NCBI GenBank assembly: GCA_947481635.1 | Contig: CANKHJ010000010.1 | Coordinates: 1-49,310, forward strand | Direction: 5' to 3' | Length of the DNA: 49,310 nt | From: Bradyrhizobiaceae bacterium | GTDB taxonomy: Bacteria; Pseudomonadota; Alphaproteobacteria; Rhizobiales; Xanthobacteraceae | Part shown: piece by piece, positions 18,979-26,801 of the stretch | Layout: every line of letters starts with the position of its first letter | How positions within the stretch are numbered: position 1 is the first letter of the stretch | Notes under the pieces: model-generated | What the model saw: the letters and a program-made list of their open reading frames with translations, nothing else | Database searches by the model: none | What the model was told of the DNA's origin: nothing | Program-made: the position numbers and the translations under genes

Positions 18979-20051
18979 GCCGCTGCGCCTTTCGCAATCA
19001 CGTCCGCCATCAGATCTTCCAGCGGCCAGCGCGGTCGCGGCGCGACGCTGAGCGGATCGGTGAGGCCGAGCGCGAGCCGTTCAAGCCCGGCCCAGGCGAT
19101 CATCGCGCCGTTGTCGGTGCATAATTCCATCGGCGGAACCACCAGCACGGTGCCGGCCTCGAAGGCGAGGCGATGCAGCACCTTGCGTAATGCCTGGTTC
19201 GCCGCGACGCCGCCGGCCGCGACCAATGCATTGGGCGCGCCATGGCGCTCGCGGAACATCCGCAACCCGGCGCGCAGCCGATCCAGCACGACATCGACCA
19301 CCGCCTGCTGGAACGAGGCGCACAGGTCGGCGACGTCCTGGTCGTTCAGTGGCGCGACCTTCTCGGCCTCGATCCGCAATGCGGTCTTCAATCCCGAGAG
19401 CGAGAAATTCGCGTCCGGCCGACCCAGCATCGGGCGCGGCAGGGTGAAGCGCTTGGGATCGCCATTGACCGCCTCCTTCTCCACCTGCGGTCCGCCCGGA
19501 TAGCCGAGGCCGAGCAGCTTCGCGGTCTTGTCGAAAGCCTCGCCGAGCGCATCGTCGACGGTGGTGCCGAGCTTCTCATAGCGCCCGACGCCGAGCACCG
19601 CCACCACCTGGGTGTGGCCGCCCGAAGCGAGGAACAGGCAATAGGGAAACGGCGTCGCATCGGTCAGCCGCGCGGTCAGCGCGTGCGCTTCGAGGTGATT
19701 GACCGCGATCAGCGGCTTCCCGCTCACCAGCGCGATCGCCTTCGCCGTGGTCAGGCCCACGATCACGCCGCCCACCAGGCCGGGTCCGGCCGCGGCGGCG
19801 ATGCCGTCGATCTCGTCGAAGGTCAGCACCGCCTCTTCCATCGCCTTGGCGATGACATGATCCAACGTTTCGACATGCGCCCGCGCCGCGATCTCCGGCA
19901 CCACGCCGCCGAACACGGCATGCTCGTTCACCTGGGACAGCACGACATTGGACAGGATCTTGCCGCGGCCATTGTCTCCGGTCTTGACCAGGGCGGCGGA
20001 GGTCTCGTCGCAGGTGGTCTCGATGCCGAGCACGATCAGCGGTTTTTGCAT
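18975..20051 (-). CDS. tsaD: tRNA threonylcarbamoyladenosine synthase subunit TsaD
   Basis: TsaD transfers the threonylcarbamoyl group to A37 of ANN-reading tRNAs, working with TsaB and TsaE. The 358-residue protein has the ASKHA fold. [15 protein letters not shown] lies at the N-terminus, the metal-binding motif NHLEAH contains His119 and His123, and [30 protein letters not shown] and the late [14 protein letters not shown] with the catalytic Asp are present. It is the first gene of a leftward operon with gpsA and the EVE gene, divergent from hemC across a 75-base gap. The tsaD-gpsA / hemC arrangement is common in alphaproteobacteria. Confidence 0.97.
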   Translation of the reverse strand: MQKPLIVLGIETTCDETSAALVKTGDNGRGKILSNVVLSQVNEHAVFGGVVPEIAARAHVETLDHVIAKAMEEAVLTFDEIDGIAAAAGPGLVGGVIVGLTTAKAIALVSGKPLIAVNHLEAHALTARLTDATPFPYCLFLASGGHTQVVAVLGVGRYEKLGTTVDDALGEAFDKTAKLLGLGYPGGPQVEKEAVNGDPKRFTLPRPMLGRPDANFSLSGLKTALRIEAEKVAPLNDQDVADLCASFQQAVVDVVLDRLRAGLRMFRERHGAPNALVAAGGVAANQALRKVLHRLAFEAGTVLVVPPMELCTDNGAMIAWAGLERLALGLTDPLSVAPRPRWPLEDLMADVIAKGAAA

Positions 20052-20126
20052 ATTTCGGGAGCGCCTTGATGCCCTCCCTTTTCAGGGGCGGGTGTCATAA
20101 AAGGTCTGTCAGACAGGTGAGGTGAC

Positions 20127-21077
20127 ATGACTCAACCGCCGGCGCAATCCTCCGCGTCGCCCCTTTTGCGGATCGGTACGCGCGGCAGCCCGCTGGCGTT
20201 GGCGCAGGCGCGCCAGGTGCGCGCGCAGATCGCCGCGGTCCGTGGTTGCGACCTGGAGGAGATCGCGATCGAGGTGATCCGCACCACCGGCGACAAGATC
20301 CAGGACCGGCCGCTGCACGAGGCCGGCGGCAAGGGCCTGTTCACCAAGGAAATCGAAGAGGCATTGCTCGCCAAGACCGTCGATATCGCGGTGCATTCTG
20401 CGAAGGACCTGCCGACCTTCCTGCCGCCCGGCCTCGGCATCGCCGCGGTGCTGGAACGCGAGGATGCGCGCGACGTGTTCATCAGCCGCATTGCGCGCTC
20501 GGTGCGGCATCTGCCGCATGGCGCGGTGGTCGGCACTGCCTCGCCGCGGCGCGAGGCTTTGGTGCGACGCCTGCGGCCGGACCTGCGCGTGGTGAATCTG
20601 CGCGGCAATGTCGAGACCAGGCTGCGCAAGCTCGAGGCCCGCGAGGTCGATGCGACCTTGCTCGCTTTGGCGGGATTGAAGCGCCTCGGCCTGGAAGAGC
20701 ATGTCACGGCGTTGCTCGACATCGAGACCTTCGTCCCGGCCTGCGGCCAGGGCGTGATCGCGATCGAGACCCGGCTCGACGACCCGGAGACGTTGCTCCT
20801 GCTGCGCAACATCACGCATTACGCGACGGCGATCGCACTCGCGACCGAGCGTGCATTCCTCGCGGTGCTCGACGGCTCGTGCCGCACGCCAATCGCGGGA
20901 CATGCTGTTGTCAGTAAGGACAAGGTGACGTTCCGCGGCCTGATCGCGCGGCAGGACGGCAGCGAAGTGCACGAGACCACCCGCGCAGGATTGGCCGCCG
21001 ATGCGATGGCGATGGGCGAAGACGCCGCGCAGGAATTGAAGGGCCGAGCGAGCGCTGATTTCTTCGTGATGACGTGA
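20127..21077 (+). CDS. hemC: Porphobilinogen deaminase (hydroxymethylbilane synthase)
   Basis: HemC polymerises four porphobilinogens into hydroxymethylbilane. The 316-residue protein has RIGTRGSPLALAQARQV, GGKGLFTKEIEEALL, AVHSAKDLPTFLP, GTASPRREALV and RGNVETRLRKL. The dipyrromethane cofactor attaches at Cys252 in LDGSCRTPIAGHA. A GAGGTG ribosome-binding site precedes the ATG by two bases. It is followed by hemD after a 170-base gap that holds a composite palindrome. That palindrome may reduce read-through from hemC. Confidence 0.97.
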   Translation: MTQPPAQSSASPLLRIGTRGSPLALAQARQVRAQIAAVRGCDLEEIAIEVIRTTGDKIQDRPLHEAGGKGLFTKEIEEALLAKTVDIAVHSAKDLPTFLPPGLGIAAVLEREDARDVFISRIARSVRHLPHGAVVGTASPRREALVRRLRPDLRVVNLRGNVETRLRKLEAREVDATLLALAGLKRLGLEEHVTALLDIETFVPACGQGVIAIETRLDDPETLLLLRNITHYATAIALATERAFLAVLDGSCRTPIAGHAVVSKDKVTFRGLIARQDGSEVHETTRAGLAADAMAMGEDAAQELKGRASADFFVMT

Positions 21078-21120
21078 GCGCCGTGTTTCGACAGCGCACA
21101 CTTTCCGACCAGCACACAAC

Positions 21121-21210
21121 TTGTCGCCCCCGCGAAGGCGGGGGCCCAGTACTCCGCGGCCCATCGATAGGACACGGAATACTGGACCCCCGCCTTCGCG
21201 GGGGTGACGA
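21121..21210. repeat. Complete composite palindromic repeat (hemC-hemD gap)
   Basis: Each arm is itself a hairpin: CGCCCCCGC-GAAG-GCGGGGGC on the left and ACCCCCGCC-TTC-GCGGGGGTGACG on the right. The two arms are inverted copies of each other, ending in CCAGTA and TACTGG. The connecting 28 bases also read as a near palindrome around ATCGAT. The whole 90 bases can form either two hairpins or one long hairpin. A second full copy with a related connector lies at 30621-30713. Confidence 0.75.
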
Positions 21211-21247
21211 GCGGTGGATGTGGCGCGAAGCGGGCAGGCAATAAGGC

Positions 21248-21958
21248 ATGCACCTGCTCATCACCCGGCCGTTTCCTCATGGCGAACGCACCGCGGCGGC
21301 GTTGCAACAGCTCGGGCATCACGCGTTGCTCGCGCCGTTGCTCTCGATCGAGACCTTGGCGGAAGCCGATCTCGGGACCGGTGATTATGCCGGTATCGTC
21401 ATCACCAGCGCGAATGCAGCCGGCGCGCTTGCCGACCATGCGCTCGCGCCGGCGTTGCGACGTTTGCCCGTGTTCACCGTCGGCTCACGCACCGCCGAGG
21501 CTGCGCGGCTTGCCGGCTTTGCTGACGTGCAGTCCGCCAATGGCGACATGAACGACCTCGTTGAACTGGTCGCGCAGCGTAACCCCGGTCCGCTGCTCTA
21601 CGCAGCGGGAGAGGAACGCGCCGGCGATTTCGCCCGGGCGCTCGCCTTACGCGATGTGCCGGTTCATATCGTCGAACTCTATCGGGCCGTGACCGCGGTC
21701 ACGTTTCCGGATGATGCCCGTAGCGCGATCGCAGGCGGCAAGCTCGACGGCGTTCTGCATTTCTCGCGGCGCAGCGCGGCGGCATTCCGTACTTGCATCA
21801 CGGCCGCGGGCCTGATCGAACGGGCCAGGATACTGAATCACTATTGCCTGTCCCAACAGGTCGCGGAGCCGCTGGAACAACTGGCGGGGCCGGGGCGTAT
21901 CAAGGTCGCGCCTCAGCCGAATGAGGCGTCCCTCCTCGGCCTGCTCGGGCAATCCTGA
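21248..21958 (+). CDS. hemD: Uroporphyrinogen-III synthase
   Basis: HemD closes and inverts ring D of hydroxymethylbilane. The 236-residue protein shows the weakly conserved family pattern: LLITRPFPHGERTAAALQQLGH at the N-terminus, the IVITSANAAGAL segment, FTVGSRTAEAARLAGF, the AAGEERAGDFARAL linker, and LDGVLHFSRRSAAAFRTC in the second domain. The position directly between hemC and mic60/hemY is the standard alphaproteobacterial order and supports the assignment. The ATG has a weak AAGG site upstream. Confidence 0.92.
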   Translation: MHLLITRPFPHGERTAAALQQLGHHALLAPLLSIETLAEADLGTGDYAGIVITSANAAGALADHALAPALRRLPVFTVGSRTAEAARLAGFADVQSANGDMNDLVELVAQRNPGPLLYAAGEERAGDFARALALRDVPVHIVELYRAVTAVTFPDDARSAIAGGKLDGVLHFSRRSAAAFRTCITAAGLIERARILNHYCLSQQVAEPLEQLAGPGRIKVAPQPNEASLLGLLGQS

Positions 21959-21995
21959 CAAAATGCCGCCGCTTGGCGCGCTATGATGCGGTAAC

Positions 21996-23366
21996 ATGGC
22001 AGCAGACAACACCGACTCGACCAGCAATCGCCCCGCGGACCAGCCGGGAAGGGATGACATGCCCAATCCCGCCAGCGGATCGCCGACAAGCGGTTCGAAC
22101 AATACGGTCCCGCCGGGAGGCCGCCGCCGTCCCGCTCCGACCATCGATCTGAAGGCGACCGAAGTCGAAAGTCGCCCGGTCGCCTGGGCGGTAACCGACG
22201 ATCCGGCGGCCGAATCGACCGGTGAGCCGGCCGGCGCGGCGTCCTCGACCGGGGAGGCGGCCCACGACAATCCGCCGCCGCCTCCAGAAAGCCTCGCGCG
22301 TGGGACGGCCTTCCCGTCCTGGCAGCCGATCGCAGCCGGGCTCGCATCAGGCGTGGTCGGCGCCTTGCTGGTCCTGGTGATCGTGTGGCTGAGCGGATCG
22401 TCCGGCGGCGACACCACCGCGATGAACAGCCGGCTTGCCCGCATCGAAGCGCAGGTGAACGCGCCGCGTCCGGCAACGCCGAGTATCGATCCGGCCAAGC
22501 TCGACGAGCTCGGCGCGCGCCTGAACAGGATCGAAACCGCCGTCGCGCAGCCGCGCGCTAGCGCGCCCGATCCGGCGCTCGCCAACCGGCTCGCTGTGGT
22601 CGAAGAGACACTGAAGGTGTTCAACCAGAACGTCGCCGATCTCAATCGCCGCGGCGATGAGATCAACGCCGGCTTGCGCGAAGTGCGCGAGCGCATCGAT
22701 TCGCATTCGTCGGCATTGGCCGAACTGGCACGTAAAGCGGTGCAGGGCGGCGGCGTCGAGCGCAGCGAAGTCGACGCGTTGCTCGCCCGCCTCACCGCGG
22801 TTGAAGCGGTAGGCCGTGGCCTCAAGGAAGACATCGCGCGCAGCACCGATCGTCCGGCACGCCTCGCGGTTGCGGCGTCCAACTTGCGCGAAGCGGTCGA
22901 GCGCGGCGCGCCCTTTGCGGCGGAGCTCACTGCGGTGAAATCGCTCGGCGCACCGGCCGCGTCGCTCACGCCGCTGGAATCTTTCGCCACGTCCGGCCTG
23001 CCGTCATCGTCCGTGCTGGCGCGCGAATTCTCCGCTCTGACGCCGGAGCTGATGCGCCTCGCCGGCACCACGACCGGCCAAGGCGGCATCCTCGATAAAT
23101 TGCAGGCCAATGCCGAACGTCTAGTGCGCATCCGGCCGGTCGACGAGCCGGGCGGCGACGATCCGCGTTCTCTGATCGCGCGCGCAGAGCTGCGCGCGCA
23201 GACCGATCCCGCTGCCGCGCTCACCGAGCTCAACAAGCTGCCGCCCGCGATCCGCGCGCCGGCCGCCGCCTGGGCTGCCAAGGTCGAGGCGCGCAACGCC
23301 GCGCTCGCCGCCGCGCGCCGCGTCGCGGACAGCGCGTCCACTGCACTCACACGGGCCGCGCCGTGA
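21996..23366 (+). CDS. Mitofilin/Mic60-like inner-membrane protein
   Basis: This 456-residue protein has a disordered, Pro/Ser-rich N-terminus (residues 1-105). The short motif PTIDLKATEV near residue 48 is one I associate with rhizobial members. A single transmembrane segment lies near 112-132, followed by a long heptad-rich periplasmic coiled coil (about 145-280). The C-terminal mitofilin-type region includes LQANAERLVRIRPVDEP and an alpha-helical Ala-rich end. Alphaproteobacterial homologues of mitochondrial Mic60 lie in the heme cluster between hemD and hemY, exactly as here, and shape inner-membrane invaginations and contact sites with the outer membrane. I infer the same role. It lies 37 bases after hemD and 13 before hemY. 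Confidence 0.85.
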   Translation: MAADNTDSTSNRPADQPGRDDMPNPASGSPTSGSNNTVPPGGRRRPAPTIDLKATEVESRPVAWAVTDDPAAESTGEPAGAASSTGEAAHDNPPPPPESLARGTAFPSWQPIAAGLASGVVGALLVLVIVWLSGSSGGDTTAMNSRLARIEAQVNAPRPATPSIDPAKLDELGARLNRIETAVAQPRASAPDPALANRLAVVEETLKVFNQNVADLNRRGDEINAGLREVRERIDSHSSALAELARKAVQGGGVERSEVDALLARLTAVEAVGRGLKEDIARSTDRPARLAVAASNLREAVERGAPFAAELTAVKSLGAPAASLTPLESFATSGLPSSSVLAREFSALTPELMRLAGTTTGQGGILDKLQANAERLVRIRPVDEPGGDDPRSLIARAELRAQTDPAAALTELNKLPPAIRAPAAAWAAKVEARNAALAAARRVADSASTALTRAAP

Positions 23367-23379
23367 AGGTGGCTCCGCA

Positions 23380-25032
23380 ATGATCCGCGTCGTCATCTAT
23401 CTCGTCATTGTCGGGCTGCTCGCGCTCGGCGCCGCGTGGCTCGCCGATCGTCCCGGCGAAGTCGCGATCACCTGGCAGGGCTTGCGCATCGAGACCTCGC
23501 TGATGGTGATGGGCTTCGCGCTTGCGGCCATCGTCGTCATCGCGATGCTGCTGTGGGCGCTGATCCGCAACATCCTGCGCTCGCCTGATGTCATCGCCAC
23601 CTTGCTGCGCAACCGGCGCGGCGCGCGCGGCTATTCGGCGATCTCGCAGGGCCTGATCGCGATCGGCTCCGGCGATATGAAGGCCGCGCGGCGCTATGCC
23701 GACGAAGCGCGCCGCATCGCGCCGAACGAGCCGCTGACGCTGCTGCTCGGCGCTCAGGCAGCCCAGCTCGCGGGTGATCGCGGCTCCGCCGAGCGCACCT
23801 TCCGCGCCATGGCCGGCCGCGACGACACCAAGCTGCTCGGCCTGCATGGCCTGTTCATGGAAGCGCGCCGCCGGGGCGATGCGATCGCGGCGCGGCTCTA
23901 TGCCGAGGAGGCCGCGCAGGACGCGCCCGCACTCGGCTGGGCCGGGCACGCCGTGCTGGAATTCCGCAGCACCGCCGGCGATTGGACCGGCGCGCTCGAC
24001 GTGGTCGAGCGCAACATGAAGAGCGGCCTTATTGACAAGGCGGCCTATCGGCGTCAGCGCGCCGTGCTGCTCACCGCGCGCGCGATGGCGCTGGAAGAGG
24101 GCGACCGCGACAGCGCCAAGGTCTTTGCCCTCGAAGCGGTGAAGCTCGCGCCCGATCTCGTGCCTGCCGCCGACATGGCCGGCCGCTTCCTTGGCGAAGC
24201 CAATGATCTGCGCAAGGCCGGCCGCATCATCGATGCCGCGTGGAAGGCTAACCCGCATCCCGACCTCGCCGATACCTATGCGCATCTGCGCTTCGGCGAT
24301 TCGGCACGCGACCGGCTCAAGCGCGTGCAGACGCTGGCCGCCAAGACGCCGGGCCATGTCGAAGGCGCGCTCGCCGTCGCGCGCGCCGCGCTCGACGCGC
24401 AGGAATTCCTCCAGGCCCGCGCCGCATTGCAGCCTTTGCTCGCAGAGCCGACTCAGCGAGTCGCCATGCTGATGGCCGCGCTCGAACGCGCCGAACACGA
24501 CGACGAAGGCCGCGCGCGCGAATGGATGACGCGCGCCATTCACGCCGGGCGCGATCCGGCCTGGACCGCCGACGGCGTCGCGTCCGACCGCTGGATGCCG
24601 GTCTCGCCGGTCACCGGCCGGCTCGACGCCTTCGTCTGGCGCGTGCCGGTCGCGGAACTCGGACATCAGCGGCTGATCGAGGATTTTGAGGCGCGGCCGG
24701 TGCCGGTCCCGGTCCCCGCACCGATCCCGGCCGATCCCAAGCCGCCTGTCACTGCGCCGGTGGTTGAGCCGGTGGCTGCCCCATCGGCCGAGGCCCGGGT
24801 GGAGGAGCCGCCCCCCGCGGCAGCCGCGTCGCACCAGGGTGCACCGGAACCGGCCTCGCCCGAGCCATCGGCCGAACCGCGCCGTCGCAAAAAGCCCGCG
24901 CCGCGCTCGGTTCTCGAACCGGTGATCCCGCTGGTCCGAGCGCCGGATGACCCCGGCCCCGACGCCGAAAGCGAGGACACTGCCCCGCCCGCCGCTCCGA
25001 TGAATCCGGGCTGGCGCCGGGTGCCCGGTTAG
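23380..25032 (+). CDS. hemY: HemY-like TPR membrane protein
   Basis: This 550-residue protein belongs to the HemY family found at the end of hemCD-type operons. Its exact biochemical role is not known, and it is distinct from protoporphyrinogen oxidase. Two N-terminal transmembrane segments are visible (residues about 3-20 and 40-62). Then come TPR-like helical repeats such as ISQGLIAIGSGDMKAARRYADEARRIAPNEPLTLLLGAQAA. The last 110 residues are Pro/Ala-rich and likely disordered, ending APMNPGWRRVPG. The codons for that last peptide are repeated about 1 kb downstream after the next gene (see the repeat features). Confidence 0.9.
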   Translation: MIRVVIYLVIVGLLALGAAWLADRPGEVAITWQGLRIETSLMVMGFALAAIVVIAMLLWALIRNILRSPDVIATLLRNRRGARGYSAISQGLIAIGSGDMKAARRYADEARRIAPNEPLTLLLGAQAAQLAGDRGSAERTFRAMAGRDDTKLLGLHGLFMEARRRGDAIAARLYAEEAAQDAPALGWAGHAVLEFRSTAGDWTGALDVVERNMKSGLIDKAAYRRQRAVLLTARAMALEEGDRDSAKVFALEAVKLAPDLVPAADMAGRFLGEANDLRKAGRIIDAAWKANPHPDLADTYAHLRFGDSARDRLKRVQTLAAKTPGHVEGALAVARAALDAQEFLQARAALQPLLAEPTQRVAMLMAALERAEHDDEGRAREWMTRAIHAGRDPAWTADGVASDRWMPVSPVTGRLDAFVWRVPVAELGHQRLIEDFEARPVPVPVPAPIPADPKPPVTAPVVEPVAAPSAEARVEEPPPAAAASHQGAPEPASPEPSAEPRRRKKPAPRSVLEPVIPLVRAPDDPGPDAESEDTAPPAAPMNPGWRRVPG

Positions 25033-25038
25033 TTGCTA
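25001..25038 (+). repeat. Direct repeat, left copy (end of hemY)
   Basis: This 38-base segment covers the last codons of hemY (MNPGWRRVPG-stop) and a few bases beyond. It matches 26000-26037 at 33 of 38 positions by eye, including an uninterrupted 21-base identity at the left end. The two copies bracket the outer-membrane protein gene at a 999-base offset. Confidence 0.85.
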
Positions 25039-25045
25039 ACACCCC

Positions 25046-25070
25046 CGCTTGCTCGCCAAACGAGCAAGCG
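25046..25070 (+). terminator. Hairpin after hemY
   Basis: A perfect 10-base stem, CGCTTGCTCG with CGAGCAAGCG, encloses a CCAAA loop 13 bases after the hemY stop. No T-run follows, so it is at best a weak intrinsic terminator. It may instead be a 3' stabilising hairpin. It lies inside the repeat-bracketed segment. Confidence 0.6.
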
Positions 25071-25111
25071 GTATAGGTTAACCGGGTTTGAGTTGCGTTT
25101 GGGTGGGGCGA

Positions 25112-25960
25112 ATGACAATCACAAGTGGTGTAGCGGCGATGCTTTGCGTCGCTCTCGGCGCAACTTCGGCGCTTGCTGCGGACGCTACGCCCCCTGCGCG
25201 GGCGACCGTGACCTGGACCGGGTTCTATACCGGTTTGAATATTGGTTTCGGCGCGCAAAGTTCGACCGCGACATTCGTCGGAAACGATCCGCTGATGACC
25301 GCGGTTCTGGCGGGTACGACCGGCCTTCCCGGCGCGACGCCAGCGAGCGCGGTCAACGTCGACCCTCGCGGCGCAACCGCGGGCCTGCAGCTCGGTTACA
25401 CGTGGAAGCTCAACCCGGCGTGGGTTGCCGGCGTCGAGGCTGACTTGAATGGGTCAGGAATCCGCGGCGAGGGGACCAGTTCATACACCCTGCTGACCGG
25501 AACGCCGCCCTTCACGCTTGCAGCCCGCCAGGAAATTTCGTGGTTCGGGACATTGCGCGCCAAGCTGGGATGGCTCGCGAACGACAACCTGTTGCTTTAC
25601 GGCACCGGCGGCCTGGCTTACGGCCGCGTCAAGGAAGGGGCATCCTTGATGATGACCGGAATAGGCACCAACATCACCACAGCCTTTGGCTTTGGTTACC
25701 TCTGCACCGGAGGCGTGCCCTGCTTCACTGGAGAGTCATCGCGCTTCAGCGCGGGCTGGACATTGGGCGGCGGCGCCGAATTAGCGATCGCATCAAACGT
25801 CAGTTTGAAGGCCGAATACCTCTACGTGAACCTTGGCGCCGACACGGTGAGAGTCGTCGCCGTGAACCCGCCAGCACCGAATGCCGCGGCGTCATTCAAC
25901 GCGCAGTTTCGGGCCGCCGATTTCCATCTCGGCCGGATCGGTCTGAATTATCGGTTTTGA
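25112..25960 (+). CDS. Outer-membrane beta-barrel protein (Omp25/31-like)
   Basis: This 282-residue outer-membrane protein resembles the immunogenic Omp25/31 class of Hyphomicrobiales. A signal peptide (about residues 1-22, ending SALAA) precedes WTGFYTGLNIGFGAQS, the usual first strand. Amphipathic strands alternate with loops (GLQLGYTWKLNPAWVAGVEADLNGSGI, LRAKLGWLANDNLLLYGTGGLAYGRV). The protein ends RIGLNYRF, with the C-terminal aromatic needed for BAM recognition. A pair of cysteines in LCTGGVPCF may form a loop disulfide. The ATG at 25112 gives the signal peptide. The gene is bracketed by 38-base direct repeats derived from the end of hemY, suggesting insertion into an older hemY to tRNA-Thr junction. 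Confidence 0.88.
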   Translation: MTITSGVAAMLCVALGATSALAADATPPARATVTWTGFYTGLNIGFGAQSSTATFVGNDPLMTAVLAGTTGLPGATPASAVNVDPRGATAGLQLGYTWKLNPAWVAGVEADLNGSGIRGEGTSSYTLLTGTPPFTLAARQEISWFGTLRAKLGWLANDNLLLYGTGGLAYGRVKEGASLMMTGIGTNITTAFGFGYLCTGGVPCFTGESSRFSAGWTLGGGAELAIASNVSLKAEYLYVNLGADTVRVVAVNPPAPNAAASFNAQFRAADFHLGRIGLNYRF

Positions 25961-25999
25961 TCCGCCTGGAATGGTTCCCGGCTCGGACCGCCGTCCGCT

Positions 26000-26037
26000 T
26001 GAATCCGGGCTGGCGCCGGGGGCGCCGTGAGTTGCCA
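26000..26037 (+). repeat. Direct repeat, right copy (before tRNA-Thr)
   Basis: This is the second copy of the hemY 3' end sequence. It shares 21 consecutive bases and then 12 of 17 with 25001-25038. It is non-coding here and lies 32 bases before tRNA-Thr. Its presence implies that a segment of about 1 kb was added, or duplicated and replaced, at this site. Confidence 0.85.
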
Positions 26038-26069
26038 ATGTCGGCGGCAGCCGATATCAGGTTCGCGAT

Positions 26070-26145
26070 GCCGCGGTAGCTCAGCTGGTAGAGCACCGCA
26101 TTCGTAATGCGGGGGTCGGGGGTTCGAATCCCTTCCGCGGCACCA
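26070..26145 (+). tRNA. tRNA-Thr (anticodon CGT)
   Basis: This 76-base tRNA has acceptor arms GCCGCGG/CCGCGGC and an encoded CCA end. The D arm is GCTCAGCTGGTAGAGC, the anticodon stem is CCGCA/TGCGG with loop TTCGTAA (anticodon CGT, 26103-26105), and the T loop contains GTTCGAATC. It reads ACG codons. Confidence 0.97.
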
Positions 26146-26170
26146 CTGCTTGCACAGTCATGCCGAAGCA

Positions 26171-26193
26171 GCCGCCGGTGCGAGACCGGCGGC
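26171..26193. terminator. Hairpin between tRNA-Thr and the MAPEG gene
   Basis: A perfect 9-base stem, GCCGCCGGT/ACCGGCGGC, has a GCGAG loop and lies between the tRNA and the convergent MAPEG gene. There is no T-run on either side. It probably limits read-through in both directions. Confidence 0.55.
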
Positions 26194-26220
26194 CATCAAC
26201 GCGGCGTCGCGTCAGCGCAG

Positions 26221-26613
26221 CTACTTGATCACTTCCCAGAAAATCCCGAGGACCGCGAAGTAACCGAGCGTGAAGACGACGGTGCGGATGTAGGGGAAGG
26301 CGAACCAGTAAACGATCGCGTGCACCAGCCGCAGCCAGAAGAAGCTCGCAGCCCAGAACGCCGTCATCGCATTGGCCTTGCCGGCCAGATGCGCAACGAT
26401 CACCAGCGCGGCGAACGGAGCCAGCACCTCGACGGAGTTGAGATAGGCCCGATGCGCACGCTTGCCCCACAGCGGCACCGGCCGGTCCGCGGGATCGATA
26501 TAATTGGGCGGCTGCAGAAACCCGTTGGTCATCACCTGGCAGACGACATAGGGAATCCACAGCGTGGCTGAGAGCATGGCCGTCAATGCAAGGTATTTGA
26601 GATCGGGCGACAT
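26221..26613 (-). CDS. MAPEG family membrane protein
   Basis: This 130-residue protein has four hydrophobic helices (about residues 8-28, 58-80, 82-104 and 108-127). The MAPEG-like segment is WGKRAHRAYLNSVEVLAPFAALVIVAHL, where the Arg, Asn and Glu residues correspond to those lining the glutathione site in eukaryotic members. Bacterial short MAPEG proteins are common in this order, but their substrates are unknown. It is located in the inner membrane. It is monocistronic and convergent with tRNA-Thr. Confidence 0.88.
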   Translation of the reverse strand: MSPDLKYLALTAMLSATLWIPYVVCQVMTNGFLQPPNYIDPADRPVPLWGKRAHRAYLNSVEVLAPFAALVIVAHLAGKANAMTAFWAASFFWLRLVHAIVYWFAFPYIRTVVFTLGYFAVLGIFWEVIK

Positions 26614-26801
26614 CGAAAATGCCTTTCAATTTGGAGGCTGGAGCACTGCGGCCGACCGGGGGGCCGCGCCGTCAAAACGAACTCAACATCAATCAACGCG
26701 CCGCAATCTAGCGAACGATCCGCAGTTCGGGCCAGCGGCCGCAGATACGGGTGGCCGCCCGCTTGGAACGTACCACGCGGCGATTGGAATCGGATGTAGC
26801 G

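Noticed and set aside
21647-23380. A 577-codon open frame antisense to hemD and the Mic60-like gene
   Set aside because: It is rich in Ser, Arg and Ala with no family motif and lies fully opposite genes with clear family features. It is an antisense artefact of high-GC codon use.
23347-24834. A 495-codon open frame antisense to hemY
   Set aside because: Arg/His/Gly-rich antisense frame with no motif; the TPR and transmembrane pattern of hemY on the plus strand is convincing.
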